From NCBI GenBank assembly GCA_018818165.1, contig JAHISP010000035.1, positions 1-64,000 of the forward strand: 64,000 bases of DNA, in the 5' to 3' direction. The notes beneath the pieces were generated by a model, which was given only the letters and a program-made list of their open reading frames with translations, searched no databases and had not been told where the DNA came from. This document shows, in pieces, positions 53,110 through 61,729 of this stretch. Source of the DNA: Bacteroidota bacterium. Lineage in GTDB: Bacteria; Bacteroidota; Ignavibacteria; Ignavibacteriales; Melioribacteraceae. The translations under genes and the position numbers were made by a program. The stretch's first letter is position 1. The number at the start of each line of letters is the position of its first letter.

Positions 53110-54102
53110 ATGGAAGCAGTAACTGGATTGTCAGTTGTAATTATTATAGGGGCGGTATTTTTCCTTTTCCTATTTACATATTTTGTCCCAATTGGACTTT
53201 ACATAACAGCATATTTTTCTGGAGTAAAACTAAAAATTTTCAAAGATCTTGTTGGAATGAGACTTAGAAAAGTTTCGCCAATGATAATTGTCCGCAGTCA
53301 AATTTCTGCTGCCAAGGCTGGCATTGAGTTGGATACTTCTTTTTTAGAAGCACATTATCTTGCTGGCGGAAACGTTGTTAATGTTGTAAATGCGTTAATA
53401 TCTGCAAACAAAGCAAATCTAGAACTTTCATTTGAAAAAGCTGCTGCAATTGATTTAGCGGGTCGAAATGTTTTAGAAGCTGTTCAAATGTCTGTACTTC
53501 CAAAAGTTATTGAAACCCCAATGGTTTCTGCAGTTGCAAAAGATGGAATTCAGTTAAAAGCAATTGCAAGAATTACAGTAAGAGCAAACCTTGAAAGACT
53601 TGTGGGTGGGGCAAACGAATCAACAATTTTAGCTCGTGTTGGCGAAGGAATTGTATCTACAATTGGCTCAAGCAAGTCTTATAAAGATGTACTTGAAAAT
53701 CCAGATAACATTTCAAAAGTAGTTTTGGCAAAAGGATTAGACTCTGGAACCGCGTTTGAAATACTTTCAATTGATATTGCCGATGTTGATGTTGGTACAA
53801 ACATTGGTGCTATACTTCAAACAGACCAAGCTGAAGCTGACTTAAAAGTTGCTCGTGCAAAGGCTGAAGAAAGACGTGCTGCTGCAATTGCACTTGAACA
53901 AGAAATGACTGCAGAAGTAGCAAGAATGAGAGCAAAAGTTGTTGAAGCAGAAGTTGAAATTCCTCTTGCGATGGCTGAAGCATTTCGTAAAGGTAATTTT
54001 GGTGTAATGGATTATTATAACCTCAAAAATGTCCAATCAGATACAGAAATGAGAAATTCTATTGCAAAACCAGATTCTGATAAAAAAGATAGTAATGAGT
54101 AG
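53110..54102 (+). CDS. floA: Flotillin-like protein FloA
   Basis: Membrane scaffold protein of the SPFH family, thought to organise functional membrane microdomains. An N-terminal hydrophobic hairpin (residues about 6-33) anchors it to the inner leaflet. The SPFH core follows ([51 protein letters not shown]). The C-terminal half is an alanine/glutamate-rich coiled coil ([20 protein letters not shown]). The 330 residues match the YqfA/FloA type. A GGAG site precedes the ATG. It heads a tight run with a small anchored protein and a UvrD-like helicase; in Bacillus floA is linked to a NfeD-like gene, which is missing here. Confidence 0.92.
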   Translation: MEAVTGLSVVIIIGAVFFLFLFTYFVPIGLYITAYFSGVKLKIFKDLVGMRLRKVSPMIIVRSQISAAKAGIELDTSFLEAHYLAGGNVVNVVNALISANKANLELSFEKAAAIDLAGRNVLEAVQMSVLPKVIETPMVSAVAKDGIQLKAIARITVRANLERLVGGANESTILARVGEGIVSTIGSSKSYKDVLENPDNISKVVLAKGLDSGTAFEILSIDIADVDVGTNIGAILQTDQAEADLKVARAKAEERRAAAIALEQEMTAEVARMRAKVVEAEVEIPLAMAEAFRKGNFGVMDYYNLKNVQSDTEMRNSIAKPDSDKKDSNE

Positions 54103-54105
54103 AAA

Positions 54106-54621
54106 ATGGATAATATAGTTGATTATTTAGTAGTACTTTTCTTTGTAATTAGTTTTTTATCTTCAATTTTTAAGAAGAAAAAAACTAATGAGAAAAACTC
54201 AAGTGACAATAAAAAACAACTCCAAAATGATAAAAGAGTTGCTTCTACTCAAATGAAAAGAGCTAGTAATCCCTTAGATGATTTTTTCAAATCTATAAAT
54301 GAAGAATTTCAACAAACACAAACAAAAGAGACGCGTTCGGAAGTTGATGAATATTTTGAAAAAGCCATGCAAAAATCGGCAGAAGCACGTGATATTTACA
54401 AACCCACTGAATTTAAAGTACCAATTCCTTTTGAATCATTGTCGAAAACTCAAGATACTATTGCTATTAAATCGTATAAAGATTCTGTGAAGTTGAACCA
54501 AGAAAAACACGAAAGTAAAAAAGCTAAAGCTATTAGAAATAATTTAAAGCAAAATAGCTCAATAAAGAATTTTATTATTATGAATGAAATTCTGGGGAAA
54601 CCTAAAGCATTGCAAAGATAA
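54106..54621 (+). CDS. Small membrane-anchored protein between floA and the helicase gene
   Basis: A 171-residue hypothetical protein. An N-terminal hydrophobic segment (residues about 5-22) is followed by a strongly basic stretch (KKKKTNEKN), giving an N-terminal anchor with a cytosolic body. The rest is charged and probably helical or disordered. The last residues form a conserved-looking end, NFIIMNEILGKPKALQR, of the kind I associate with uncharacterised proteins in this phylum. It starts 3 bases after the floA stop codon, and its stop codon shares one base with the next start (TAATG), so the three genes are translated as a coupled set. A partner of FloA in the membrane is plausible but unproven. 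Confidence 0.6.
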   Translation: MDNIVDYLVVLFFVISFLSSIFKKKKTNEKNSSDNKKQLQNDKRVASTQMKRASNPLDDFFKSINEEFQQTQTKETRSEVDEYFEKAMQKSAEARDIYKPTEFKVPIPFESLSKTQDTIAIKSYKDSVKLNQEKHESKKAKAIRNNLKQNSSIKNFIIMNEILGKPKALQR

Positions 54622-56621
54622 TGGCAAAAAAATATATTTTAAAAAAAGTTATTAAAACGGGTATTCAAAACTCTATTGTTGATGAAGCCCGTTTTTCTAT
54701 TAATTACAAAAATGAATTAAATTCCGCTCAATATGAGGCTGCCTCAGCTATTGATGGTTCTTATTTAGTCATTGCTGGCGCTGGCACAGGGAAAACGCGA
54801 ACTCTTGTTTATAGAGTTTCCAGATTAATTGAAATTGGTTATGATCCTAAATCTATATTACTTTTAACTTTTACAAGAAAAGCTGCTCGTGAAATGATGA
54901 ATAGAGCAACTTTATTGTTGGATAATCGATGTTCAAAAATTAATGGTGGGACTTTTCATTCGTTTGCTAATTTAACTTTGCGAAAATATTCAAAAGCAAT
55001 TGGTCTTGATTCAAATTTTATTATTCTTGATCAAGGTGATAGCGAGGATGTAATAAATTTGATTCGTGGGCAGATGAACGTAGCTAAATTGAAAAAACGT
55101 TTCCCCAATAAGCAGACAATCCTACGCGTGATAAGTTTAAGCATAAATACATCAAAATCTATTGAAGATATTCTTAGTCAAAACTATCCACATTTTTCAG
55201 AGCATATTGATAAAATTCTTGAAATAAAAGCTAATTATGAAAAGTATAAATACTCTAATTCCCTTTTGGACTATGATGATTTACTTGTTTACTTAAGATT
55301 ATTCTTAACTGAACGCAGTGATGTAGCGCGAAGTCTTTTATCAAACATTAAATTTATTATGGTTGATGAATATCAGGATACAAATAAATTGCAAGCTGAT
55401 ATAATAAAAGCACTTTCAACTATCAACAAAAACGTTATGGTTGTTGGCGATGATTCACAATCAATTTATTCATTTCGCGGTGCAAATTTTAAAAACATAA
55501 TGGACTTTCCAAAGCTGTTTGAAAATACAACACTAATAAAATTAGAGGAAAATTACCGAAGTACAAAAGAAATATTAAATTTTGCTAATTATTTGTTGGA
55601 ATTTGCAAATGATAAATATCCCAAAAAACTTTTTACGAATATTTCTGATGGAGAACTTCCAGCAATTGTCTCAGCCACAAATGATAACATGCAATCCAGA
55701 TTTATAGTAGAACGCATTTTGGAATTAAGAGAAGAAGGAGTTCCACTTAATGAAATTGCGGTATTATTTAGGTCAGCTTATCACTCTTTCAATTTAGAAG
55801 TTGAATTAAATAAAGCAAGTATTCCATACATAAAATTTGGTGGAATGAAATTTGTTGAGACTGCTCATGTAAAAGATGTATTGGCTTTCCTTCGTATTTC
55901 CATGAATCCTAAAGATTTTGTAAGCTGGTATCGCATTTTGTTATTGCATGAGGGCATTGGACCAAAACGCGCACAAATGATTATGGAGGAAATTGCCACA
56001 ATTGATTTGAATAAAATTAATGTTGCTTCCAATTTAGCAAAAAACAAACTTCTTGAAAAAGTTATTCCATTGCTGGAATTAATACAAAATTTAAATAGAA
56101 GTTTTGACTTACCAACTGATAAGCTTGAGTTAATTTTCAGTTACTATAATCCATTATTTAAAAAGAAATATGATGATTTTAATAAGCGAAAAAAGGATTT
56201 AGATGCTTTAATAAACATAGCCAGCAATTATGATAATGCTTCTACTTTTCTAGCAGATATGGCGCTTGAACCACCACAAGATTCTGTGTTGGATATTGAT
56301 GAAGAGGATAAGGAAGATGAATTTCTAACTCTTTCAACAATCCATTCTGCAAAAGGATTGGAATGGCATTCAGTTTTTATAATTCACGCAATGGATGGTT
56401 TTTTTCCGGCTGCGCAATCATTTGATTCAGCAGAATCCATTGAAGAGGAACGGCGACTTATGTATGTTGCAGTTACTCGTGCAAAGCAAAATCTTTTTAT
56501 CTCTTACCCAACAAATATTTTTGATAGGTACAATGGTTACACTTTAGCAAAACCATCTCGATTTATTACTGGAATTAGCGAAGACCTTGCCGATGAATGG
56601 ATAATTGAAGAGGAATTTTGA
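54621..56621 (+). CDS. UvrD/Rep-type ATP-dependent DNA helicase
   Basis: Superfamily 1A 3'-5' DNA helicase. In order: the Q-motif-like NSAQYEAASA, motif I VIAGAGTGKTRTL, Ia LLTFTRKAAREM, TFHSFA, motif II FIMVDEYQDTNKLQ, III VGDDSQSIYSFRGA, IV ENYRST, V TLSTIHSAKGLEWHSVF and VI ERRLMYVAVTRAKQNL. The 666 residues fit the Rep/PcrA size. Its role could be replication restart or repair. It overlaps the gene before by one base and the glycosyltransferase gene after it by four, so four functionally unrelated genes share one transcript, beginning at floA. Confidence 0.94.
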   Translation: MAKKYILKKVIKTGIQNSIVDEARFSINYKNELNSAQYEAASAIDGSYLVIAGAGTGKTRTLVYRVSRLIEIGYDPKSILLLTFTRKAAREMMNRATLLLDNRCSKINGGTFHSFANLTLRKYSKAIGLDSNFIILDQGDSEDVINLIRGQMNVAKLKKRFPNKQTILRVISLSINTSKSIEDILSQNYPHFSEHIDKILEIKANYEKYKYSNSLLDYDDLLVYLRLFLTERSDVARSLLSNIKFIMVDEYQDTNKLQADIIKALSTINKNVMVVGDDSQSIYSFRGANFKNIMDFPKLFENTTLIKLEENYRSTKEILNFANYLLEFANDKYPKKLFTNISDGELPAIVSATNDNMQSRFIVERILELREEGVPLNEIAVLFRSAYHSFNLEVELNKASIPYIKFGGMKFVETAHVKDVLAFLRISMNPKDFVSWYRILLLHEGIGPKRAQMIMEEIATIDLNKINVASNLAKNKLLEKVIPLLELIQNLNRSFDLPTDKLELIFSYYNPLFKKKYDDFNKRKKDLDALINIASNYDNASTFLADMALEPPQDSVLDIDEEDKEDEFLTLSTIHSAKGLEWHSVFIIHAMDGFFPAAQSFDSAESIEEERRLMYVAVTRAKQNLFISYPTNIFDRYNGYTLAKPSRFITGISEDLADEWIIEEEF

Positions 56622-57709
56622 TAATATTTTCAACTTACATATTGTTCGGAATAACGCTTTTACTATTAGTTTTTAATCTTTTGATATATTCTGCCTTGAA
56701 TAAACTTTTTAGATTTCAAAAGAAGAAGGAAAGCAATATTAAAATATCCATTGTTGTGGCGGCAAAAAATGAAATTAATAATATGCAATATTTAGTTGCT
56801 GCTTTATGTGCCCAAAATTATTCGAAAGAGGATTATGAAGTAATAATTATTGATGATAATTCCGAGGATAATACTTATGCTACTTCTAAAATTTTGTGCG
56901 CAGAACTAGCTAATTTCCATACAATTAAAGCAGAAAATAAAATTTTTGATGGCAAGAAAGGTGCATTAGATATTGGAATTAAAAAAGCAAAATATCCTTA
57001 CATTCTTGTTACTGATGCTGATTGTGAACCAGAAACTGAATGGATTAATTCATTTGCAATTGGTTTTGAAAATGGGAACGATTTTCTTTTTGGTATAGCT
57101 CCATTTAAAGTGTCAAACTCACTTACTAATTTAATTGCACGTTTTGAAAATCTTAAAGCAAATTTTATTGTTTTTGCTTTTGCTAAACTTGGTGTCCCCT
57201 ATTCAGCTACAGCAAGAAGTTTTGGATTTTCAAAAGAAGCATTTCACAAAATTTTGGGCTACCAAAATACAATAGCTACATTAAGTGGTGATGATGATTT
57301 ACTTCTTCAAGAAGCAATAAAATTCAAACTAAAAATTGGAATAATTACTGGTCATAATTCATTTGTATATAGCAAAACGAAAAACACTTTTTGTGAGTAC
57401 GCAAATCAGAAAGCACGCCATACGTCAACTTCATTGCATTATTCATTTAAAAGCAAAATGCTACTTGCTACTTGGCATTTATTAAATTTAATTTCACTTT
57501 TTTCAATTCTAGCTTTACCTTTAGGAACTATATTTATTCTGCCTTTTTTCATTAAAATAATAATAGATATTTTTGTTTTAAATAATTTTCAACATAATTT
57601 TGGATGTAAAATAAATCCACTTTTGTTTTTAGCTTTACAAATTAATTATGAATTAAATATAATCTACTTTTTTTTTAAGGGATTAAAGTTTTCAAATAGA
57701 TGGGATTAA
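56618..57709 (+). CDS. Membrane glycosyltransferase, family 2
   Basis: A 363-residue GT-A fold glycosyltransferase anchored in the inner membrane. An N-terminal helix (about 3-24) precedes the catalytic domain, which has SIVVAAKNEINNMQYL, VIIIDDNSEDNT, and the metal-binding DXD-like motif ILVTDADCEPETEW. A later GDDDLLLQEAI segment is typical of the acceptor side. Two hydrophobic segments lie near the C-terminus (about 285-325). The start codon is TTG, overlapping the helicase stop (TTGA), with GAGGA placed correctly upstream. The acceptor may be a carotenoid, lipid or polysaccharide; it cannot be chosen from sequence. Confidence 0.87.
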   Translation: MIIFSTYILFGITLLLLVFNLLIYSALNKLFRFQKKKESNIKISIVVAAKNEINNMQYLVAALCAQNYSKEDYEVIIIDDNSEDNTYATSKILCAELANFHTIKAENKIFDGKKGALDIGIKKAKYPYILVTDADCEPETEWINSFAIGFENGNDFLFGIAPFKVSNSLTNLIARFENLKANFIVFAFAKLGVPYSATARSFGFSKEAFHKILGYQNTIATLSGDDDLLLQEAIKFKLKIGIITGHNSFVYSKTKNTFCEYANQKARHTSTSLHYSFKSKMLLATWHLLNLISLFSILALPLGTIFILPFFIKIIIDIFVLNNFQHNFGCKINPLLFLALQINYELNIIYFFFKGLKFSNRWD

Positions 57710-57714
57710 AATAA

Positions 57715-58113
57715 ATGAATAATAATGAACTCATTAATTTAGCAACCGCAGCAAAGGAAAAATCATATTCCCCTTATTCAAGTTTTAGAGTAGGTGCTGC
57801 TCTTTTAACAAAAGATGGGAAAGTATACCAAGGAGCAAATATTGAAAACGCTGCATATGGCGTTACAATGTGTGCAGAGCGAATAGCCGTTTTCACCGCT
57901 AAACTAGAAGGCGAAACAGAATTTTCCGCTATTGCGATAACCTCTGACAGTAAAGACTATATTCCACCTTGTGGATCGTGTCGTCAAGTATTGCTTGAAC
58001 TTTGTGGTGAAGAAATTGATGTATTAATTACAAATGGAATTGGCGAAGTAAAAATATTTAAGCTAAAGGATTTGCTTCCGTTCTCCTTTGGAGATAAAAA
58101 TTTAAATGGTTAG
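57715..58113 (+). CDS. cdd: Cytidine deaminase
   Basis: Zinc enzyme that converts cytidine and deoxycytidine to uridine forms for salvage. The active-site motifs are TMCAERIAVFTA (zinc cysteine and catalytic glutamate) and PPCGSCRQVLLE (the other two zinc cysteines). The N-terminal SYSPYSSFRVGAALLT segment binds the nucleoside. The 132-residue length is the homotetrameric form found in most bacteria, not the long E. coli form. It begins the nucleoside salvage group, 5 bases after the glycosyltransferase stop. Confidence 0.96.
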   Translation: MNNNELINLATAAKEKSYSPYSSFRVGAALLTKDGKVYQGANIENAAYGVTMCAERIAVFTAKLEGETEFSAIAITSDSKDYIPPCGSCRQVLLELCGEEIDVLITNGIGEVKIFKLKDLLPFSFGDKNLNG

Positions 58114-58218
58114 TGAAATAGTCATTTTATTTTATTTTTTTGACTTCTTTCTAACTCTCAATTCTAATCTCTTTTTTGTATCTTGCACATTATTTTATTA
58201 ATAAGTTTACATGGAAAT

Positions 58219-58788
58219 ATGGTTGAATTTGTCCCGCATCCAGTCCCACATAATACTGGATGGATTGAAGTAATTTCAGGTTGCATGTTTAGTGGAAAAA
58301 CAGAAGAATTAATTAGACGTTTACGCAGAGCTAAATTTGCAAAACTTAAAGTAATAATTTTCAAACCAAAAATTGATGACCGATACTCAAAAGATGAAAT
58401 CGTTTCTCACAGTGAACAAGCACTTCCCTCAACAATGATTGAAAAAGCTGAAGAAATTTTAGCACTTATTAAAGATGCCGATATTATTGGAATTGATGAG
58501 GCACAATTTTTTGATGATAAAATTTCAAACGTTGTATTAAAATTAGCCAAAATGGGTAAACGTGTTATTGTTGCTGGTCTTGATATGGATTACAAAGGTG
58601 AACCTTTCGGTCCTATGCCTACCTTATTAGCAATTGCTGAATATGTAACAAAGCCGAAAGCTATTTGTGTTGTTTGTGGCAGTCCGGCAACTATGACTCA
58701 ACGTATCACCGATTCTAAAGCACAAGTTGATGTTGGCGCTACTGATAAATACGAAGCTCGTTGCCGTAAACATCATTATATACCTTAA
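58219..58788 (+). CDS. tdk: Thymidine kinase
   Basis: Phosphorylates thymidine and deoxyuridine with ATP. The P-loop is SGCMFSGKTEELIRRL, the Walker B-like motif is IIGIDEAQFFD, the lasso region is GLDMDYKGEPFG, and the structural zinc cysteines appear in CVVCGSPATMTQR with a further CRKHH at the end. The frame extends to a TTG at 58183, but those residues are not family-like and the ATG at 58219 gives a usual N-terminus (MVEFVPHPVPHNTGWIEVI) and 189 residues, so I chose it. A further ATG at 58211 is in another frame. It is followed by the nucleoside transporter gene. Confidence 0.94.
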   Translation: MVEFVPHPVPHNTGWIEVISGCMFSGKTEELIRRLRRAKFAKLKVIIFKPKIDDRYSKDEIVSHSEQALPSTMIEKAEEILALIKDADIIGIDEAQFFDDKISNVVLKLAKMGKRVIVAGLDMDYKGEPFGPMPTLLAIAEYVTKPKAICVVCGSPATMTQRITDSKAQVDVGATDKYEARCRKHHYIP

Positions 58789-58800
58789 CATTGGAGTATT

Positions 58801-60153
58801 ATGGATTTTGTATCAATTTTTAGAGGAATGTTTGGAATCTTACTTTTAGTGGGAATCGCTTTTTTGTTTTCTAATAACAAAAGGAAAATTAATTGGAGAC
58901 TTGTGGCAACTGGACTTAGTTTACAATTTATTTTTGCTCTACTAATTATCAAAGGTGATTACTTTTCACAGTATTTTTCCCCACTCGGATGGCCTAAATT
59001 ATTCTTTGCTTGGGTTAGCAGTTTTTTTGTAATAATACTTAACTTCACTACTGAAGGTGCAAAATTTGTATTTGGTAATTTAGCTATTAGTCCAGGTACC
59101 GAAAATAGTATGGGAATGTTCTTCGCTTTCCAAGTACTTCCCACAATAATATTTTTTGCTTCACTTATGGCTATTCTTTATCATCTTGGAATTATGCAAA
59201 GAGTTGTGCAAGCGATGGCGTGGGTTATGGCAAAACTACTTGGTACAAGCGGTGCAGAATCTCTTTCTGCAGCGGCTAATATTTTTGTTGGTCAAACAGA
59301 AGCTCCATTAATGATTAAACCATATATAAAGAATATGACAAATAGTGAAATTCTTACAATTATGGTTGGAGGAATGGCTACCGTTGCCGGCGGTGTAATG
59401 GCTGCGTATATTCAAATATTAAGCTCAACCTTTGCTACAGTAATGGGACTTTCAATCGGTGATGCACAATTAATGTTTGCAACACATTTACTTGGCGCCA
59501 GTGTTATGGCTGCTCCAGCTGGACTAATAATGTCAAAAATTATTTATCCAGAAACAGAAGTTCCCGAAACTCGAGGTGAAGTAAAAGTGGAAATTGAAAA
59601 AACTTCATCAAATGTAATTGAAGCAGCTGCTACGGGTGCCAGCGATGGTTTACAACTTGCATTAAACGTGGCAGCAATGTTGCTAGCTTTTATTGCATTA
59701 ATTGCACTTTCAAATTATTTGCTTGAAGGAGCTGGTAATTTGTTTGGACTAAATTCGTTCCTAATTTCAGAGTATGGACAACCATTGAATTTGCAGTTTA
59801 TTCTTGGATTTGTATTCCAGTTTTTGGCTTATGGAATTGGCGTGCCGTGGGAAAGTGCTATGCAATTTGGTTCATTATTTGGTACCAAAATAGTTTTGAA
59901 CGAATTTGTAGCTTACTTTGATATGAGTTCATTAATCGCTTCAAAAGAAATGATAAATGAAAAAACTATTTTAATGGCAACTTATGCACTTTGCGGTTTT
60001 GCAAATTTTAGTTCAATTGCAATCCAGATTGGAGGTCTTTCACCTTTAGCACCCAATAGAAAATCAGATTTTGCAAAATTGGGATTGAAGGCACTAGTTG
60101 GTGGTGCATTATCAACTTTAATGACAGCTACTTTAGCTGGTATACTTTTTTAG
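58801..60153 (+). CDS. Concentrative nucleoside transporter (CNT/NupC)
   Basis: Inner-membrane symporter that takes up nucleosides with H+ or Na+. The 450 residues hold roughly ten hydrophobic segments. Conserved pieces are the gate region near FFALQ-like FFAFQVLPTIIFFAS, the binding motif AANIFVGQTEAPLMIKPY, and the second repeat with GIPW-like YGIGVPWESAMQFGS followed by YALCGFANFSSIAIQIGG. It lies between thymidine kinase and purine nucleoside phosphorylase, so imported nucleosides feed straight into salvage. The substrate preference (pyrimidine versus purine) cannot be fixed from these motifs. Confidence 0.94.
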   Translation: MDFVSIFRGMFGILLLVGIAFLFSNNKRKINWRLVATGLSLQFIFALLIIKGDYFSQYFSPLGWPKLFFAWVSSFFVIILNFTTEGAKFVFGNLAISPGTENSMGMFFAFQVLPTIIFFASLMAILYHLGIMQRVVQAMAWVMAKLLGTSGAESLSAAANIFVGQTEAPLMIKPYIKNMTNSEILTIMVGGMATVAGGVMAAYIQILSSTFATVMGLSIGDAQLMFATHLLGASVMAAPAGLIMSKIIYPETEVPETRGEVKVEIEKTSSNVIEAAATGASDGLQLALNVAAMLLAFIALIALSNYLLEGAGNLFGLNSFLISEYGQPLNLQFILGFVFQFLAYGIGVPWESAMQFGSLFGTKIVLNEFVAYFDMSSLIASKEMINEKTILMATYALCGFANFSSIAIQIGGLSPLAPNRKSDFAKLGLKALVGGALSTLMTATLAGILF

Positions 60154-60160
60154 GAATACA

Positions 60161-60979
60161 ATGCTTGACTTAACTACAAAATATGAAAAACTTGTTAATG
60201 GTTTACTCGATAAAATTCCATTTAAACCAGAAATTGGATTAATTCTTGGAAGTGGACTTGGTGAATTTGCTGAAAAAACAAATATCATAAAAACCATTTC
60301 AACTGACGAATTAGTTGATTATCCACAATCTACAGTTGAGGGGCATAAAGGATTTATTCATTTTGCAGAATTGCACAATAAAAAACTTCTGATTTATCAA
60401 GGCAGAATCCATCCTTATGAAGGATATAATATATCTGAATGTGTTCTTCCAATATTTATTGCACATAAACTTGGAGTAAGTAAACTAATTTTAACTAATG
60501 CTGCTGGAGGTTTAAATCACTTACAGCCTGCGGACTTAATGTTAATAACATCTATGTTTTCCTTTAATATTAAAAAGGAATTAGGTGAATTAATTGGATT
60601 AGCACCTAATGAAACTAGAAATAGCTTTACGGATTTTCCATCCAATAAAATAAATAATGTTATTAGAAATGCAGCCTTAAAAGAAGAAGTTTTGGTTAAG
60701 GAAGGTGTTTACTGGTACAGCAAAGGACCATCTTATGAAACTAAAGCAGAAATACGAATGGTACAAAAATATGGTGGTGATGCAGTTGGAATGTCTACTG
60801 TGCACGAAGCTATTTATGCCTCAGTTCTTGGAATGGAAGTTGGCGCAATTTCATGTATAACTAATTACGCTGCTGGAATTTCCATCAACAAATTAAACCA
60901 CCAAGAAGTTATGGACACAGCACAGTTAGTAAAAGAAAAATTTGAAAAACTTGTAAAAAAAATAATTGAACTCTTGTAA
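60161..60979 (+). CDS. punA: Purine nucleoside phosphorylase
   Basis: Splits purine nucleosides with phosphate into base and ribose-1-phosphate. Motifs of the trimeric PNP/MTAP family are present: GLILGSGLGEFAE near residue 25, YQGRIHPYEGY, LTNAAGGLNHLQPADLMLI, and the purine-binding end VGMSTVHEAIYASVLGMEVGAISCITNYAAG. The 272-residue length is standard. It lies 7 bases downstream of the transporter gene and closes the salvage run cdd-tdk-transporter-punA. Confidence 0.95.
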   Translation: MLDLTTKYEKLVNGLLDKIPFKPEIGLILGSGLGEFAEKTNIIKTISTDELVDYPQSTVEGHKGFIHFAELHNKKLLIYQGRIHPYEGYNISECVLPIFIAHKLGVSKLILTNAAGGLNHLQPADLMLITSMFSFNIKKELGELIGLAPNETRNSFTDFPSNKINNVIRNAALKEEVLVKEGVYWYSKGPSYETKAEIRMVQKYGGDAVGMSTVHEAIYASVLGMEVGAISCITNYAAGISINKLNHQEVMDTAQLVKEKFEKLVKKIIELL

Positions 60980-61012
60980 TTATAAGCTAATTGTACTTTT
61001 TTATTTGCTCAA

Positions 61013-61729
61013 TTATAACAATGAAATTACTGTAGCGGTTGCAATTACTGCCGTTTCAGCTCTTAGCCGATTTGGAGTAAGAGTTAATTTTTTACAATCA
61101 CTAATTAAATTAAGTTCATTTTGAGATAGTCCACCTTCTGGACCAAAAATAAAATAGAATTTCTCGCTTAATAATTTATCCTTCACAAGTCTCAAAAAAT
61201 TAATAATGCTATCATTTCCCTTTTGTTCCAAAATTATCTTATTACCTTCAAATGATTTTATTTTTTCAAAGGAATTTAAATATTTAATATTAGGCAAATA
61301 AGTTCTCAAAGATTGCTTCATGGCAGCTAAAGCAATTTTATTCCAACGTTCTAATTTTTCACCTTTAGGAATAGTTCTGGAGGAATTAAATATTACAAAG
61401 TTTGTTATGCCTAATTCGATAGATTTTTCAATTTCAAATTCAAATCTATCATTGCTTTTTAAACGAGGAAAACAAAAAATAATATTTTCTAAATCGTTTT
61501 TATAGTTTTTCCGATTTTGGATTCTTGCACTGATGCTATTATCACTTATTTCAGAAATTAAAGTTTGGAAATAATTCCCTTGCCCATCTGTAACATGCAA
61601 TTTGTCACCAATAATATGGCGCATCACTCTTGCGGCGTGTTTTGATTCATCACCACTTAGTTCTATATTATCACCACTAATTTTTTGTGAGTAATAAAGT
61701 TCAATATCAGAAAGATATTCCTGTTCCAA
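61013..61729 (-). CDS. rsmE: 16S rRNA (uracil-1498-N3)-methyltransferase
   Basis: SPOUT-fold methyltransferase that modifies 16S rRNA in the 30S subunit. The N-terminal PUA-like domain starts near IELYYSQKI, with HAARVMRHIIGDKLHVTDGQG. The knotted C-terminal domain shows FGPEGGLSQNELNLI and the SAM-binding LTPNRLRAETAVIATA end. The frame is open to 61771, but a TTG at 61729 is preceded by AAGGAG (61739-61744) with a 9-base spacer and gives a usual N-terminus, so I prefer it. Either start overlaps the 3' end of the outer-membrane protein gene upstream. Confidence 0.9.
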   Translation of the reverse strand: MEQEYLSDIELYYSQKISGDNIELSGDESKHAARVMRHIIGDKLHVTDGQGNYFQTLISEISDNSISARIQNRKNYKNDLENIIFCFPRLKSNDRFEFEIEKSIELGITNFVIFNSSRTIPKGEKLERWNKIALAAMKQSLRTYLPNIKYLNSFEKIKSFEGNKIILEQKGNDSIINFLRLVKDKLLSEKFYFIFGPEGGLSQNELNLISDCKKLTLTPNRLRAETAVIATATVISLL

